From: Cherax quadricarinatus | Taxonomy: Eukaryota; Arthropoda; Malacostraca; Decapoda; Parastacidae | NCBI RefSeq assembly: GCF_038502225.1 | Contig: NC_091292.1 | Location: 49,563,779-49,627,778, forward strand | Direction of reading: 5' to 3' | Length of the DNA: 64,000 nt | Part shown: in pieces, positions 31,468 to 41,311 of the stretch | How positions within the stretch are numbered: the stretch's first letter is position 1 | Layout: every line of letters starts with the position of its first letter | Notes under the pieces: generated by a model | What the model saw: only the letters and a program-made list of their open reading frames with translations | Databases searched by the model: none | What the model was told of the DNA's origin: nothing | Translations under genes and position numbers: made by a program

Positions 31468-32616
31468 TTATTTATTTCCACATATTGTACGTCTCTTATG
31501 TTGTACTAAATATTCATGGCTACCAAAATATTTTTGACATTTCTGACATTGATATAGTTTCTCTCCCGTATGAGTTCCACACACTGTAGGTCTCTTATGT
31601 TGTACTAAATATTCATGGCTATAAAACCATTTTTGACATTTCTGACATTGATATGCTTTCTCTCCCGTATGAGTTCTAGTATGTATTTTCAACCTATATT
31701 CCTCAATAAATTTCTTTTCACATAGTGTACAAGCAAACTTCTTATTAATAATATTATGTCTCTTTTCATGTTGTACTAAAATTTCACGGCAACCAAAACA
31801 TTTTGACATTTCTGACATTGATATGGTTTCTCTCCCGTATAAATTCTAGTATGTATTTTCAACTTATATTTCTCAAAAAATTTCTTTCCACATAGTATAC
31901 AAGCAAACTTCTTATTAATAATAATATTATTATGTTTCTTTTCATGTACTAAATTTTTATGACGACGAAAATATTTCATACATTTCTGACATTGATATGA
32001 TTTCTCTCCCTTATGAGTTATAGTATGTGATTTCATCTCCGATTTCGAAAAAAATTCTTTCCACATAGTATACAAGCAAACTTCTTATTAATAATATTAT
32101 GTCTCTTTTCATGTACTACCAAATTTTCCTTGGCACCAAAACATTTCTGACATTTCTGACACTGATATGGTTTCTCTTTCGTATGAGTTCTAGTATGTAT
32201 TTTCAACTTATATTTATCAAAAAAAAACTCTTTCCACATAGTGTACAAGCAAACTTCTTATTAATAATATTATGTCTCTTCATATGAAGTTTTAGTGAAG
32301 AAGACTTTAATTTTTTTGTACACAGTGTACACTGAAATACTCTCTCTCCTGAACCAGTGCATACTGATATGCTTTCTGTTGTATTTCTCCAATCTTTGTT
32401 CCAGTTTTTTTTTTTTTCTGATGGGTTCTCTCTTTAGTATTTATCCTCACCAATCTTTTTTGTTTTTATATTCCCTTCAAATTGTATTTCTTCAATATCT
32501 ACATCGTAAAAGGGCAATAAATCAGAGAGAGTAATGTTATCTATCTTATCAAAGGATTCGATTGTAGTATCTATATCAAATGTATACGTTAAATCTTCCA
32601 CTTTTTCGGACGACAT
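31468..32616 (-). pseudogene. C2H2 zinc-finger gene B, frame-broken
   Basis: It starts at the ATG at 32616 with the same acidic N-terminal module as gene A (one change, SFYD to PFYD). That frame closes at 32434 after 60 residues. About eight C2H2 fingers with GEKPYQCQKC-type linkers then follow down to 31468, spread over at least four frames: 32033-32248, 31776-32075 and 31468-31818 hold the clear ones. Breaks lie at or near homopolymers, for example the T run at 32406-32418 and the A run at 32218-32226. It is therefore either a decayed gene or an intact gene damaged by indel errors. The period from the start of gene A to the start of gene B is 1447 bp. Confidence 0.8.
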
Positions 32617-32913
32617 TTTAATTAATAATATATAATAGATATTAGGTATAAAATGTGGCTATACCTATCCTGTGGGCACAATATCGTATCTTATTAGATT
32701 ATCAAACAGTTATTTTTTCGACCCCTTAATCCTCTTAATATCCGATATTAGTGCATTATATCAGATATTAGTGCATTATGATTTAGGCAACTTCCACTGA
32801 GTATACACATTTATCTGAAATAAAATATAAAATATAAATTAATGTTAAATTTTTTAAAAGTACTATACAATAAATAAACCTGAAAAATAAACTCACTGAG
32901 TATACATACACAT
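32617..32913. repeat. duplicated upstream region of gene B
   Basis: This gene-free stretch matches 31170-31450, including a T-rich splice-acceptor-like tract. An extra short duplication of TCAGATATTAGTGCATTAT is present at about 32755-32780. It documents tandem duplication of the whole zinc-finger gene plus its flank. Nothing else coding is seen. Confidence 0.7.
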
Positions 32914-33391
32914 TTATCTAGGAGTCAGTGAAGATTTATTTTCAAGTAATTTCAATTTATATTTTTCAAAAAATTTCTTTCCACCATCAATCTTCTTTGT
33001 TCTTATATTCTCCTCGAATTGTATTTCTTTAATATCTACATTGTAAAAGGATAATAAATCAGAGAGAGTAATGTCTATTGTAATATTTTTTTGTACAAAG
33101 TGTACACTTGCATTTATCCTCACTAATTTCAATTTTATTTCCTTTGAATTGTGCTTCTTCAATATCTACATTGTAAAAGGATAATAAATCAGAGAGATTG
33201 TATTTATCCTCTTCAATCTTCTTTGTTTTTATATTCTCCTCAAATTGTATTTCTTTAATATCTACATCGTAAAAGGATAATAAATCAGAGAGAGTAATGT
33301 TATCAAAGGATTCTATTGCAATATTTATATAATCAAAGGAATCATCAAATGGTGGTGTATATGTTAATTTTTCCATTCTTTCAAATGACAT
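32914..33391 (-). pseudogene. zinc-finger gene C with repeated N-terminal module
   Basis: The ATG at 33391 opens 110 residues, starting with a variant of the cluster's acidic N-terminal module. It has DNITLSDLLSFYDVDIKE, then a second copy beginning NLSDLLSFYNVDIEE. A third copy (DITLSDLLSFYNVDIKE) lies in another frame at 32914-33162. One partial finger (KCTLC...) is visible before the frame breaks, and no complete C2H2 finger follows. The module has been tandemly copied in units of roughly 100-130 bp. I read it as a broken gene whose module array may have been selected or may simply be slippage. Confidence 0.7.
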
Positions 33392-33724
33392 TTTAATTAT
33401 TAATATATAATAGGCACATGATCATTGAAACATGTATGAATTCTATTATTCGCAAAATAATTGCAGGTCTAAGTGGCCAATTAAACCTTTTTTCTGTATA
33501 CTAAAATTATTTGCATTTTTTTTGCACAAATCTAAAATGGTATTTACATAAATGCACAATCATGAATAAATTATATAACATTTCAGTAAAAATTAACATC
33601 CATAAAATGTTCTCATTAGAGTATACATATAGAGTATATATATAGTATTGTCAATATTTTCATCTAATTTCATATATTACATATTATTTATTAAGAAACA
33701 TTAAGAAATTTCTTTCCAAATTTT
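33392..33724. other. AT-rich spacer in the zinc-finger cluster
   Basis: No gene is seen. The right edge of gene C carries the same TTTTAATTATTAATATATAA stretch that precedes the other cluster members. The rest is unique AT-rich DNA with a short TATA-like repeat near 33620-33650. Confidence 0.6.
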
Positions 33725-34060
33725 AAAGCTTATTCTCATGTTTTAATAAATTATCAGAAAACCTAAAACATTTCTGACATTTCTGACAATGATAGGGTTT
33801 CTCTCTTAATTTCTTTCCAAATTTTCAGTGATTTCATATGTTTCTTCTCATGTTTTAATAAATTATCAGAAAACCTAAAACATTTCTGACATTTCTGACA
33901 ATGATAGGGTTTCTCTCTTAATTTCTTTCCAAATTTTCAGTGATTTCATATGTTTCTTCTCATCTTTTAATAAATTATAAGAAAACCTAAAACATTTCTG
34001 ACATTTCTGACACTGATAGGGTTTCTCTCTTGTATGAGTTATATTATGTCTTTTCAAATT
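33725..34060. repeat. three tandem copies of a ~112-bp finger segment
   Basis: The block AAAACCTAAAACATTTCTGAC occurs near 33758, 33869 and 33983, each time within the same 110-115 bp context encoding (minus strand) a finger with the CQKCQKCF core and its linker. The two left copies differ at only a few positions, so amplification was recent. The unit is longer than one 84-bp finger module, so it does not preserve finger phasing. Confidence 0.75.
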
Positions 34061-34602
34061 AAAACTATATGCAAATTTTTATAAATTTTCAAAACGAGTA
34101 AAACATTTCTGACTTTTCTGACATTTATATGGTTTTTCTTTTGTATGAGTTACAATATGTCTATTAAATTCATAAAAAAAAAAAAATCCTTTTCCACAAT
34201 ATTTACATGGATACTTTTTTCTTTTTCATTATGGTATTTTAAATGGCGTTTCAGTGTGGAATTATGATAATACATTTTTTACACTCTGTACACTGATATG
34301 GTTTTTTTCTGTATAAATTACATTATGTATTTTCAAGTCTTCATTAGAAATAAATCTTGCTCCACATAGCAAACATTGCTATTTTCTTTCATTACTGTGT
34401 TTCAAATGATGATGAAGCTTCAGTGGATACTTATAACTATATTTTTTTACACTCTGTGCACTGATATAATAGTTTCTCTCCTTTTAATTGTTTCTTCAAT
34501 ATCTACATTGTAATTGTAGATCTGAATATATATATCATTAAAGGAATCAGAGAGAGTATCTTCCACTTTTTCAGATTTAAAGAAATCTTTAAGTATATTC
34601 AT
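33725..34602 (-). pseudogene. zinc-finger gene E, heavily decayed
   Basis: On the minus strand an ATG at 34602 opens a module related to the cluster N-terminus (SEKVEDTLSDSF..., ending VDIEET) and closes after about 50 residues. Beyond it are remnants of C2H2 fingers with YQCTEC, STLKRHLKYH and EKPYQCQKCQKCF motifs in several frames, down to 33725. A 60-codon open piece at 33875-34057 holds one finger start. Poly-A and poly-T indels are frequent. The gene is not expected to encode a full protein as read. Confidence 0.65.
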
Positions 34603-34672
34603 CTTACGAAATTTGTAATTTTACTTTTTCAAAAAAATTTCTTTCGTGTACAAACCAAATGTTTTCTATTTT

Positions 34673-34875
34673 CATGTTTTAATAAATTTTCAAAACGAGT
34701 AAAACATTTCTGACATTTCTGACATTTATATGGTTTTTCTTTTGTATGAGTTACAATATGTCTATTCAATTCATAAACAAAAAACAAATCCTTTTCCACA
34801 AAATTTACACGGATACTTTTTTCTTTTTCATTATGGTATTTTAAATGACGTTTCAGTGTGGAATTACGATAATAC
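34673..34875 (-). pseudogene. zinc-finger gene F, part downstream of the insertion
   Basis: This stretch matches 34085-34275 closely, including the finger encoding STLKRHLKYHNEKEK on the minus strand. The match stops at the sequence GATAATAC at 34875, in the middle of a finger. The remainder of that finger resumes at 41312, on the far side of a 6.4-kb foreign segment. The fragment has no full open frame. Confidence 0.75.
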
Positions 34876-34898
34876 CCTTTTTTTCTTTTTGTTATTAG

Positions 34899-34928
34899 AT
34901 GTTACGTTGCTGGATGATAGATTATACA
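34899..34928 (+). pseudogene. KRBA2-like gene, start of exon 2, interrupted
   Basis: After a pyrimidine tract ending TTATTAG (34891-34898), the exon begins and encodes MLRCWMIDYT, matching the segment after the catalytic glutamate in KRBA2-type integrase proteins. The retrotransposon interrupts it at 34929. The exon resumes after the 3' target duplication at 40835. The same exon start is at 59366 in the other copy. Confidence 0.7.
34917..34928 (+). repeat. target-site duplication, left
   Basis: ATAGATTATACA is repeated at 40823-40834, immediately flanking the retrotransposon. Because the 3' tail of the element is itself made of AGAAT units, the first bases of the match could be tail, so the duplication is between 7 and 12 bp. 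Confidence 0.85.
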
Positions 34929-35171
34929 TGGACGAAGATTGGAAAACAGTGTGTGTTGAGTTCGCAAATCTGTGTTAGTTTACGCACAGATTAGCGTCAT
35001 TCCTGGTGATCCTTGGACTGTGTTCAGTGCTTCAGAGCAGTGAGCCACGAGAGGGTGGCTACGGGCCCCGACTGGGGCTCTGAGCCTCACAGCTCTGCAC
35101 CCAGTGTGAGCGGCTGTGAGGTCACAGGCAGCAGCTCTGCTGCTGGCTCTGTCCCCACACCTACAGTCACC
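34929..35171 (+). promoter_or_regulatory. 5' UTR of retrotransposon copy 1
   Basis: This 243-bp leader separates the left target duplication from the first good ATG. It is moderately GC-rich after the first 60 bases. Its frame is open into ORF1 without a stop from 35013, but no ATG is in frame before 35172. Elements of this type usually carry an internal promoter here. No specific initiator can be named from the sequence. Confidence 0.55.
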
Positions 35172-36947
35172 ATGACAGATCCAGGAGAGCGGCCTAAACG
35201 TTCCTTGGAATGCGGGGACGAGTTGGAGAACGACGTGGGGCAGGTGGGAGCCCCCAGCAAGAAGGCCAAGGATGCAGTGGAGACTACTGTACCTACCAAT
35301 CTGCCACTAGGTCCGTCGGCAGCCCCTACCCAAGAAGACTTGCACCCCCAGATGGCCATAGGGGTCGTGGAAGGAAGCCAGGAGGATGTAGCTCCTCAAG
35401 TGGCAAGGATGGAGCCATCCCAGGACCCTACACCAGTTGCGTTGGCCTCCACAGTGGACGGGGACTGGTTGACTCCACGTGGAAGGAGGAGTTCCCGCTC
35501 AGCTCGGGCACAAGCAACCAGGGCCTTCAACAAATTCAAGGTTCCCAACTACGGGTTTGTAAGGTATCTGGAAGGTCTCCCCCACCTCAAGTTCCGCTGC
35601 GAGTTCACTCTCAGGAACGAGGTTCTGGTCATTCCTCGGGACGAAGACTCTTACGAGGAGTTGAAGGGGCTGGTTGTGACCCATCCCAGCATGGTGGAAC
35701 TGCTTGTTTCGGAGAAGGTGTACAAGGGGGTGCTTTTACACGTCCCTGTGCCCCTCCCACTGGACCCCATTTTGGAAGTGCCCAATATTGTCAAGGCGGA
35801 GCGACTCACTGCAACGGTGAACAAGGTGCCCACCCGCCAGGTGCTGATCCACCACAAAGGTCCACTTCCCACGCACCTGGACCTTGGGGTCTGGGGAAGA
35901 TTCAAGACCCGACCATACCTGTCAGGCCCAGTACAATGCTTCAACTGCCAGGGGTTCAATCATATTGCAGCCACCTGCCAGCGAGAGAAGAAGTGTGGTG
36001 TGTGCAGCAAGGCACACGACTCGAAGGACTGCATTGCAATCCTCAAACATCCACCTGGCGAAGCCCTTCGGCCAGAGCCCAAGTGTGCCAACTGCTCAAA
36101 GAGGCACCATGCCTGGAACCGGAGCTGTCCTGTGATGGTGCAGCACTGGCAGCAGGTTCGTCATCGGAACGACCCGACAGCCCCGACGCCACCCAGCCTT
36201 GGAACTGCCCAGCAACGGTCAGCATGGGCTCCAATCACGGTTCCCCGGATACCGCAGGAGGGCAATACCAGCGAGTTCCCAGCACTGGGCTCCCAGCGGT
36301 GGCATCAGAGGGCAGACACTGGTTTGCAGCAGCGCGGTCAACTGCGGCGTCAGATGGCAAGGTGGCCAAGAAGGCAGAATCATTGGGAAAAACAGCCACA
36401 GGCCAGGCACACTGCCCAGCAGGTCCCAGCTGGGCACCAACATTCCTTGCCATACGGCCAGCAGGCCTCTTCCCAAGGACAGGCCCCTACTGTGAGCGGC
36501 CAGCGTCAGGCAGAGGTTCCCCGCCAGGGGACTTGGAAGCCCATGGCCACTCATGCCGGGCCCAGGGTGCACCCAGCTTATGCTGCTGCAGTGTCGACAG
36601 CCACCCAGACATACCCAGTGACCCAGCCCCGCCTCGACGGGTCGTCCAGCTCAATGCCTGCAGAGGTAATGGTCGAATCCTTTCCGGATCGACTGAAGAA
36701 AACCATCGGGGTCATCTCAGCGCTCCTCTGTCGCCTGCTGCCGTCGGCAGAGGACAGGGGCGCCTGCAGACAGCTCCTGTCATGGATGCTGGGCGTGGTC
36801 CTACTGGACAGGAAAGACTCAATGGAACTTCAAGCCATCATCCAGGAGTCCTTCCAGTCTGTGATGGAGGAGGCCCCGGAGTCGCCAACAACGGACGACG
36901 AGTCCCAGGCAGAGATGGAATCAGTGAGCCACTTCTGCGGCCCTTGA
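35172..36947 (+). CDS. retrotransposon ORF1, Gag-like zinc-knuckle protein
   Basis: 591 residues from an ATG in a good context (GTCACCATG). The N-terminal ~140 residues are acidic and low in complexity with a basic SKKAK patch. A folded region of the RRM-like/associated type usually found in these proteins is plausible for residues 100-250. Three zinc knuckles follow: CCHC at 256-269 (CFNCQGFNHIAATC), a second at 275-287 and a third at 305-319. The C-terminal half is Gln/Pro-rich, with a helical 60-residue end that begins around PDRLKKTIGVI. Such proteins bind element RNA and form the RNP. The frame is intact. ORF2 overlaps its end in the -1 frame. Confidence 0.9.
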   Translation: MTDPGERPKRSLECGDELENDVGQVGAPSKKAKDAVETTVPTNLPLGPSAAPTQEDLHPQMAIGVVEGSQEDVAPQVARMEPSQDPTPVALASTVDGDWLTPRGRRSSRSARAQATRAFNKFKVPNYGFVRYLEGLPHLKFRCEFTLRNEVLVIPRDEDSYEELKGLVVTHPSMVELLVSEKVYKGVLLHVPVPLPLDPILEVPNIVKAERLTATVNKVPTRQVLIHHKGPLPTHLDLGVWGRFKTRPYLSGPVQCFNCQGFNHIAATCQREKKCGVCSKAHDSKDCIAILKHPPGEALRPEPKCANCSKRHHAWNRSCPVMVQHWQQVRHRNDPTAPTPPSLGTAQQRSAWAPITVPRIPQEGNTSEFPALGSQRWHQRADTGLQQRGQLRRQMARWPRRQNHWEKQPQARHTAQQVPAGHQHSLPYGQQASSQGQAPTVSGQRQAEVPRQGTWKPMATHAGPRVHPAYAAAVSTATQTYPVTQPRLDGSSSSMPAEVMVESFPDRLKKTIGVISALLCRLLPSAEDRGACRQLLSWMLGVVLLDRKDSMELQAIIQESFQSVMEEAPESPTTDDESQAEMESVSHFCGP

Positions 36948-39900
36948 AGATCCTCCAGTGGAACATTTGTGGGCTGCAGCGGAAAATTCACTTAGTGATT
37001 GAAGCTGCAGTTCAGGATGAGATTGATGTCTTCCTGTTTCAGGAGACACTCACCGATTTGTCACGTCAAATGCAGCCACGTATTCCTGGATTCTCTGCCT
37101 ACCTTCAGCGCCTGGAAGGGACTGGCAGGGGCACGGCGATCTACGTCAGGACCACTATCCCTCATTCAATCTCCACTGACCCCATCGACTGTGGGGAAGG
37201 CGTAGAGGTTCAGGCTGTCACCCTACACCTGGCAGATGGACCTCTCGTGGTTTACAATATTTACAGAAGCTCTCGGTACACCCTTGACATCTCAGAGGTG
37301 GCAGCACTCGCCCCACGGGAGGGTCTTGTTGTGGCTGGGGATGTCAATGCCCACCACCCAATACTTTCTTCTGTCTCTCCTACCAACGCAGCTGGGAGGC
37401 ACCTTGCGGCTGTGCTGGAGGAGGTCCCTGAGATCGCCCTCCTCAATAATGGTGAGCCAACCCATCACTATGGTGGCCGCTTGGATGTCACACTCATCTC
37501 TAGGCGGTTGCTCTCGAGCGCGAGATGGGAGGTCCACCCCCATCTCACCAGTGATCACTTTGCAGTGGTCACTACGCTGATGGTCCAGCGGTGCTCGCTC
37601 CCCACACCTACCCCCAGATGGAATCTAAAAAAGGCCGACTGGCAGTGCTTCCAGGAGGTCAAAGCTTGCAGGTGGCCTTCACATGTGCAGCTGAGGCAGC
37701 AATACCTAAGATTACAGGCGGAGGGTCATATAAACGTGACTGGTGGTTTTACAATGAGGACATCAGGGAACAGAACCACCGCATCAATGTTGTACGCAAG
37801 ATGCACAGGCGTAATCCCACAGTTGAGTCCATGCGTCTGCTCAGGGAAGTGGTGCGGCATGCATGCCATGTCTCACACAGGGTCCGGCAGGCTAAATGGT
37901 TCGAGTGGTGTGCCTCCTTCAGCTACTCCTCCACCTTATCTGAGATTTGGACCAAGTTACGATTGGCCACTGGGCAGCATCGCAGTGTGGCTCGGTTGCA
38001 CCCAGACCCCGCAACAGAGGCAGAGCGTCTGGTGGACCTATTCACCTCCAGAGCGGCCATGGCTCAACTGCCTCAGGATCTCCAGGACCTCCAAGCCACC
38101 CTCCTTCCTAGAAGGGTGATGGTGATCCAAGCAGCATGCCAGGCTGGGGATGTCACGGATGAAGACTTCACCGACCAGGAGCTCCAGGCAGCCTTCACAC
38201 CTCATCGAGACACTGCTCCGGGGCATGATGGTATCACCTATGGCATGATCACTCGGTCTGGCCATTCTGGACATTCACCTGTCCTGGGAGTCATCAACCA
38301 GACTTGGCGAGCTGGCAAACTCCCTGTCGTATGGAAGGAGGATGACATCATACCGATTCCTAAGCCTGGGGATCCTGGCAGTGTGAGACCCATCTCCCTC
38401 ACCAGTTGCATCTCGAAGGTGTCTGAAAGGATGGTGTTGGAGCGCCTGAGGTGGAAGCTTGGCCCTCCTCATAAACACCTCTATGGCTTCACCAGAGGAG
38501 TGGGCACTTTCGAAAGCCTTACCACTCTACTGACCGGCATTGGGTCGGACGCCCAAGCCCACATTGTTGTCTTTCTTGACCTCGAGAAAGCTTTTGAGCT
38601 AGCCAGTGCACCTGCCATCCTCTCACTCTTGGCCCGAAGGGGGATTAAAGGCAGGCTGCTTTCATGGCTTCGTTCCTATCTCCCGGACAGGCGGGCCTGG
38701 GTACGCTTCCAGGGGCATGCCTCTTCTCTCAAGACCCTGGACAACGGCACTCCACAGGGCGGGGTGCTTAGTCCCACCCTGTTCAATGTACTGATGCATC
38801 AGCTGGTGTGCCTGCCTTTCTCCAGAGGGACCATCCTCCTCAGCTATGCCGATGACCTGGCACTTGTCGTACCTAGGAAGCGCCGGCTTTTGCAGCGTGC
38901 CCAGGAGGACCTCGATCTGCTGGCTTCCACCTGCCGTCACTTGGGACTCAAGATATCTGCAGCAAAATCCAAAGCCATGATCCTTCGCACCAAGGTGCCC
39001 AGTCAGAGGCTGCGGGTCCTGGGCATCGACCTGGAGTGGGTTCACAGTTATAGGTACCTTGGCATCTACATTGACAGGCACCTCACCTTCCAGAAACATG
39101 TGCACCACATTAAAGAGAGGGCTCTGCAGAGGGTCAGGGCATTGAGTGCCATGGCCAACCCTAGGGTTGGGGCCAGCCTCGAGGTCATGAGGTTGTTCTA
39201 CATCCAGGCAATACGTTCCCTCGTTGACTATGGGGCACTTGCTCTGGTTCACGCCAGACCCACAAACATCAAATTCCTCTGTGTCATCCAGAACACAGCT
39301 GTACGGGCCATGCTGGGGGCTCCTAGATGGGCCAATGCAGTGGCTCTGAACCTTGAGGTGCAGCTACAGCCTCTTGAAGACAGGATCCAACTGGTAGCTG
39401 CCAGGAGGATTGCAAAGTATCTCCGACTCCCAGGGGCTGACAAACTGATGAGAGATTTACGGGTCCGCCAGGGACAGGTCATTCCACTGCATCCCGGCCG
39501 CCGATGGATGTGGTTGGTAGCAGATGCCACACAGAAGCTCTTGCCCATGACATTGCTCCAGGCGGGAGGCTGCGACAGACTGGCAGCGAACTACACGGTG
39601 CCACCCCCTTGGGCACCAGAGCTGTTTGCGGTGAGCTGGACAACCCTACCAGACAGCAAGAGGCATTGCACCCGGGACATTCTGCACCACCTTGCCTCGG
39701 CTAGCATTGTGGGTGCGGAAGGCCCAGGGTGTGTGCCATAATACACTGATGGCTCCAGAGACCCAGTGGCAGGCCGCACAGCTGCTGGGATGTTCCACAG
39801 CAATCTGACAGCAGGTTGGCGCCTCCCAGACCATTGCACCATCCTCCAGGCCGAACTCTTTGCCATCCAACAAGCTCTGCGGCATGCTCTTGCAGACCAT

Positions 39901-40572
39901 CAGCATCCCCCCATCATCCACGTTGATTCCAAGGCAGCAATCCAAGCGCTTATGCACAGAGAGCCAAAGGACAACATACACTTAATCACATCCATCCGGG
40001 GTGACCTGCAGACTCTCATGGCCCAGGGTCGCAGGGCTACCATCAACTGGATCCCGAGCCATGTGGGTATCCCTGGCAATGATGCTGCAGATGAGGCTGC
40101 TAGAACTGCAACCCTCGAGGCACAGCCACATGCTGCGATCTCCATCAGCCTCAGCCAGATTGCGCTGTTGGCTGCTGATGCGGCCAGGCGCCCATTCCTT
40201 GACCCTGGGGAGTCACGGAGCCTCTGTTGGTATGTCAGGGCGACCCACAGGGTGCCCCGTCCAAGTCTTCGGACACAGTCCAGGGAACTGAGGGTGCATA
40301 TCCACCGCCTACGCTTAGGGTATCCCACCACTGTGCGGATTGTTGAATGGGCACGAGAGGAGCTCTGTGCCCATTGTGACCGAATGGTTCCACAGCCCTT
40401 GGTGCACTACCTGTTAGACTGCCCGGCTACGATGCCCCTTCGCCGTAGACACTTCCCAATGACCCCAGTAGGGCAGACCCGAGAGAATGAGGCAGCACAT
40501 CTTGTGTACTTAGCTGTCAGGGACTTGGAAACCTTACTTCCAGTCCTTGCATGTCATCCGCCCCCCCGCTGA
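36782..40572 (+). pseudogene. retrotransposon ORF2 (EN-RT-RNase H), broken
   Basis: ORF2 is in the -1 frame relative to ORF1, with an available ATG at 36782 and recognisable protein from LQWNICGLQ (36951). The endonuclease shows QET, GDVNAHH and SDH motifs (36951-37573). At about 37660 it lacks 55 bp that are present in copy 3, shifting the frame. Reverse transcriptase follows in the new frame, with the GTPQGGVLSPTLFN motif and the YADD box at 38845-38856. A TAA at 39739-39741 then stops the frame directly before the RNase H start (YTDGS). RNase H has D, E, D, D-type positions (TDGS, AELFA, HVDSKAA, GNDAADEA). A C-terminal Cys/His motif, CAHC...H...C, precedes the end at 40572. Confidence 0.9.
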
Positions 40573-40822
40573 AGTTGCTGTGAGGGCCTGCTTTGGGCCT
40601 CCATTGCACTGCACACCAGCCACTGTTAGTGCACACTAACATTTGGTACGTCATCTGGCCATAGGGCCGGTGAGGTACCCCCCCCCCTTCCTGCTGAAGA
40701 CCTGCCACACAGGTGCAAGTAACGATAAATGTCACTTCCCTACCCGGGGAGCCAATGCCGGGTCACCAAAATGGAAGAGACCCGGGCCGGGATTACCGGC
40801 GAATCAATTAGAATAGAATAGA
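40573..40822 (+). other. 3' UTR and AGAAT tail of copy 1
   Basis: The 250-bp 3' UTR contains runs of C (40560-40566, 40680-40687) and ends in three AGAAT-type units before the right target duplication. Microsatellite-like tails rather than poly-A are known in the I superfamily and related clades. Confidence 0.75.
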
Positions 40823-40834
40823 ATAGATTATACA
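40823..40834 (+). repeat. target-site duplication, right
   Basis: ATAGATTATACA, the partner of 34917-34928. Directly after it the KRBA2-like coding frame resumes. Confidence 0.85.
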
Positions 40835-41311
40835 GTTACCACAAAAAAAACTGGGTCAGTGGATTGCCATTTATACAATTACAAAAAAAACACTGCTTTA
40901 AATAGAGGTATTGGAATATCTCCTTACAAAGCAGTTTTTGGTATTGATCCACCAGTAGGAATGAAATCAGTTTTACCAATATCACTTTTTAAAAAAATAA
41001 AAGGAGTTTTTCTTAATGAAAAAAACTTAGAAGAAATTGAATTTTTAAATGATGAAGAAGAATATTCATATTCATTACCTTTACAATCTTCACCATTACC
41101 ATCAACTTCTGCTTTACAATCTTCACCATTACCAACAACTTCTGCTACTTTATCAATACCAGTTGTTGTTTCACCATTACCAACTACTTCACCAATTGAT
41201 GCTAATTTTAATGATAGTAATAGTATACTACTTCATTTATCATCAGATTCTGATAATAATAATAATGAAACAGAAACAATGGAAGAAGAAGAAGAAGAAC
41301 AGTTAGAAAAT
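40835..41311 (+). pseudogene. KRBA2-like gene, truncated 3' part (copy 1)
   Basis: The frame continues from the target duplication, encoding the segment with ISPYKAVFGIDPPVG, which matches the SPYxALFG stretch near the end of the integrase domain in KRBA2-type proteins. A linker rich in Ser, Pro and Thr (SSPLPTTS repeats) and a poly-Asn/poly-Glu run follow. The gene is cut at 41311, where zinc-finger sequence resumes. Copy 2 (44117-45279) shows what is missing: the rest of the acidic stretch and the Cys-rich end. Confidence 0.72.

Larger units (their letters stand above)
34929..40822 (+). mobile_element. I-superfamily non-LTR retrotransposon, copy 1
   Basis: A 5.9-kb element with a 5' UTR, a Gag-like ORF1 with three zinc knuckles, and an ORF2 with AP-type endonuclease, reverse transcriptase and RNase H. 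It has a 3' UTR and ends in a short AGAAT-type tail rather than poly-A. An RNase H domain after the reverse transcriptase is typical of the I superfamily. The element is full length by structure and flanked by a 7-12 bp target duplication, but ORF2 carries a 55-bp deletion and an in-frame stop, so it is non-autonomous as read. It sits inside exon 2 of a KRBA2-like gene. Confidence 0.93.
34876..41311 (+). other. 6.4-kb foreign segment inside zinc-finger gene F
   Basis: Zinc-finger sequence stops at GATAATAC (34875) and continues as ATTTTGCTTCACACTGTACA at 41312. The equivalent uninterrupted sequence is present near 34268 (ATAATACATTTTTTACAC). The segment in between starts with the last ~20 bp of the intron of the KRBA2-like gene, then exon 2 with retrotransposon copy 1 in it, then the gene's 3' coding part, and ends in the middle of its acidic stretch. 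Because intron sequence is included, the segment was moved as DNA rather than as spliced cDNA. No target-site duplication is obvious at its ends; two extra C residues (34876-34877) sit at the left junction. Confidence 0.75.

Noticed and set aside
35210..36781. Open + frame overlapping ORF1 of copy 1 upstream of ORF2
   Set aside because: It is a shadow of ORF1; recognisable ORF2 protein starts only at about 36951.
35087..40331. Long minus-strand frames opposite the I-type element
   Set aside because: They mirror ORF1 and ORF2 codons and lack recognisable domains.
41049..41306. Tyr/His/Leu-rich frame inside the KRBA2-like 3' part (also 44331-44588)
   Set aside because: It is an alternate frame of the Ser/Pro linker and acidic stretch.
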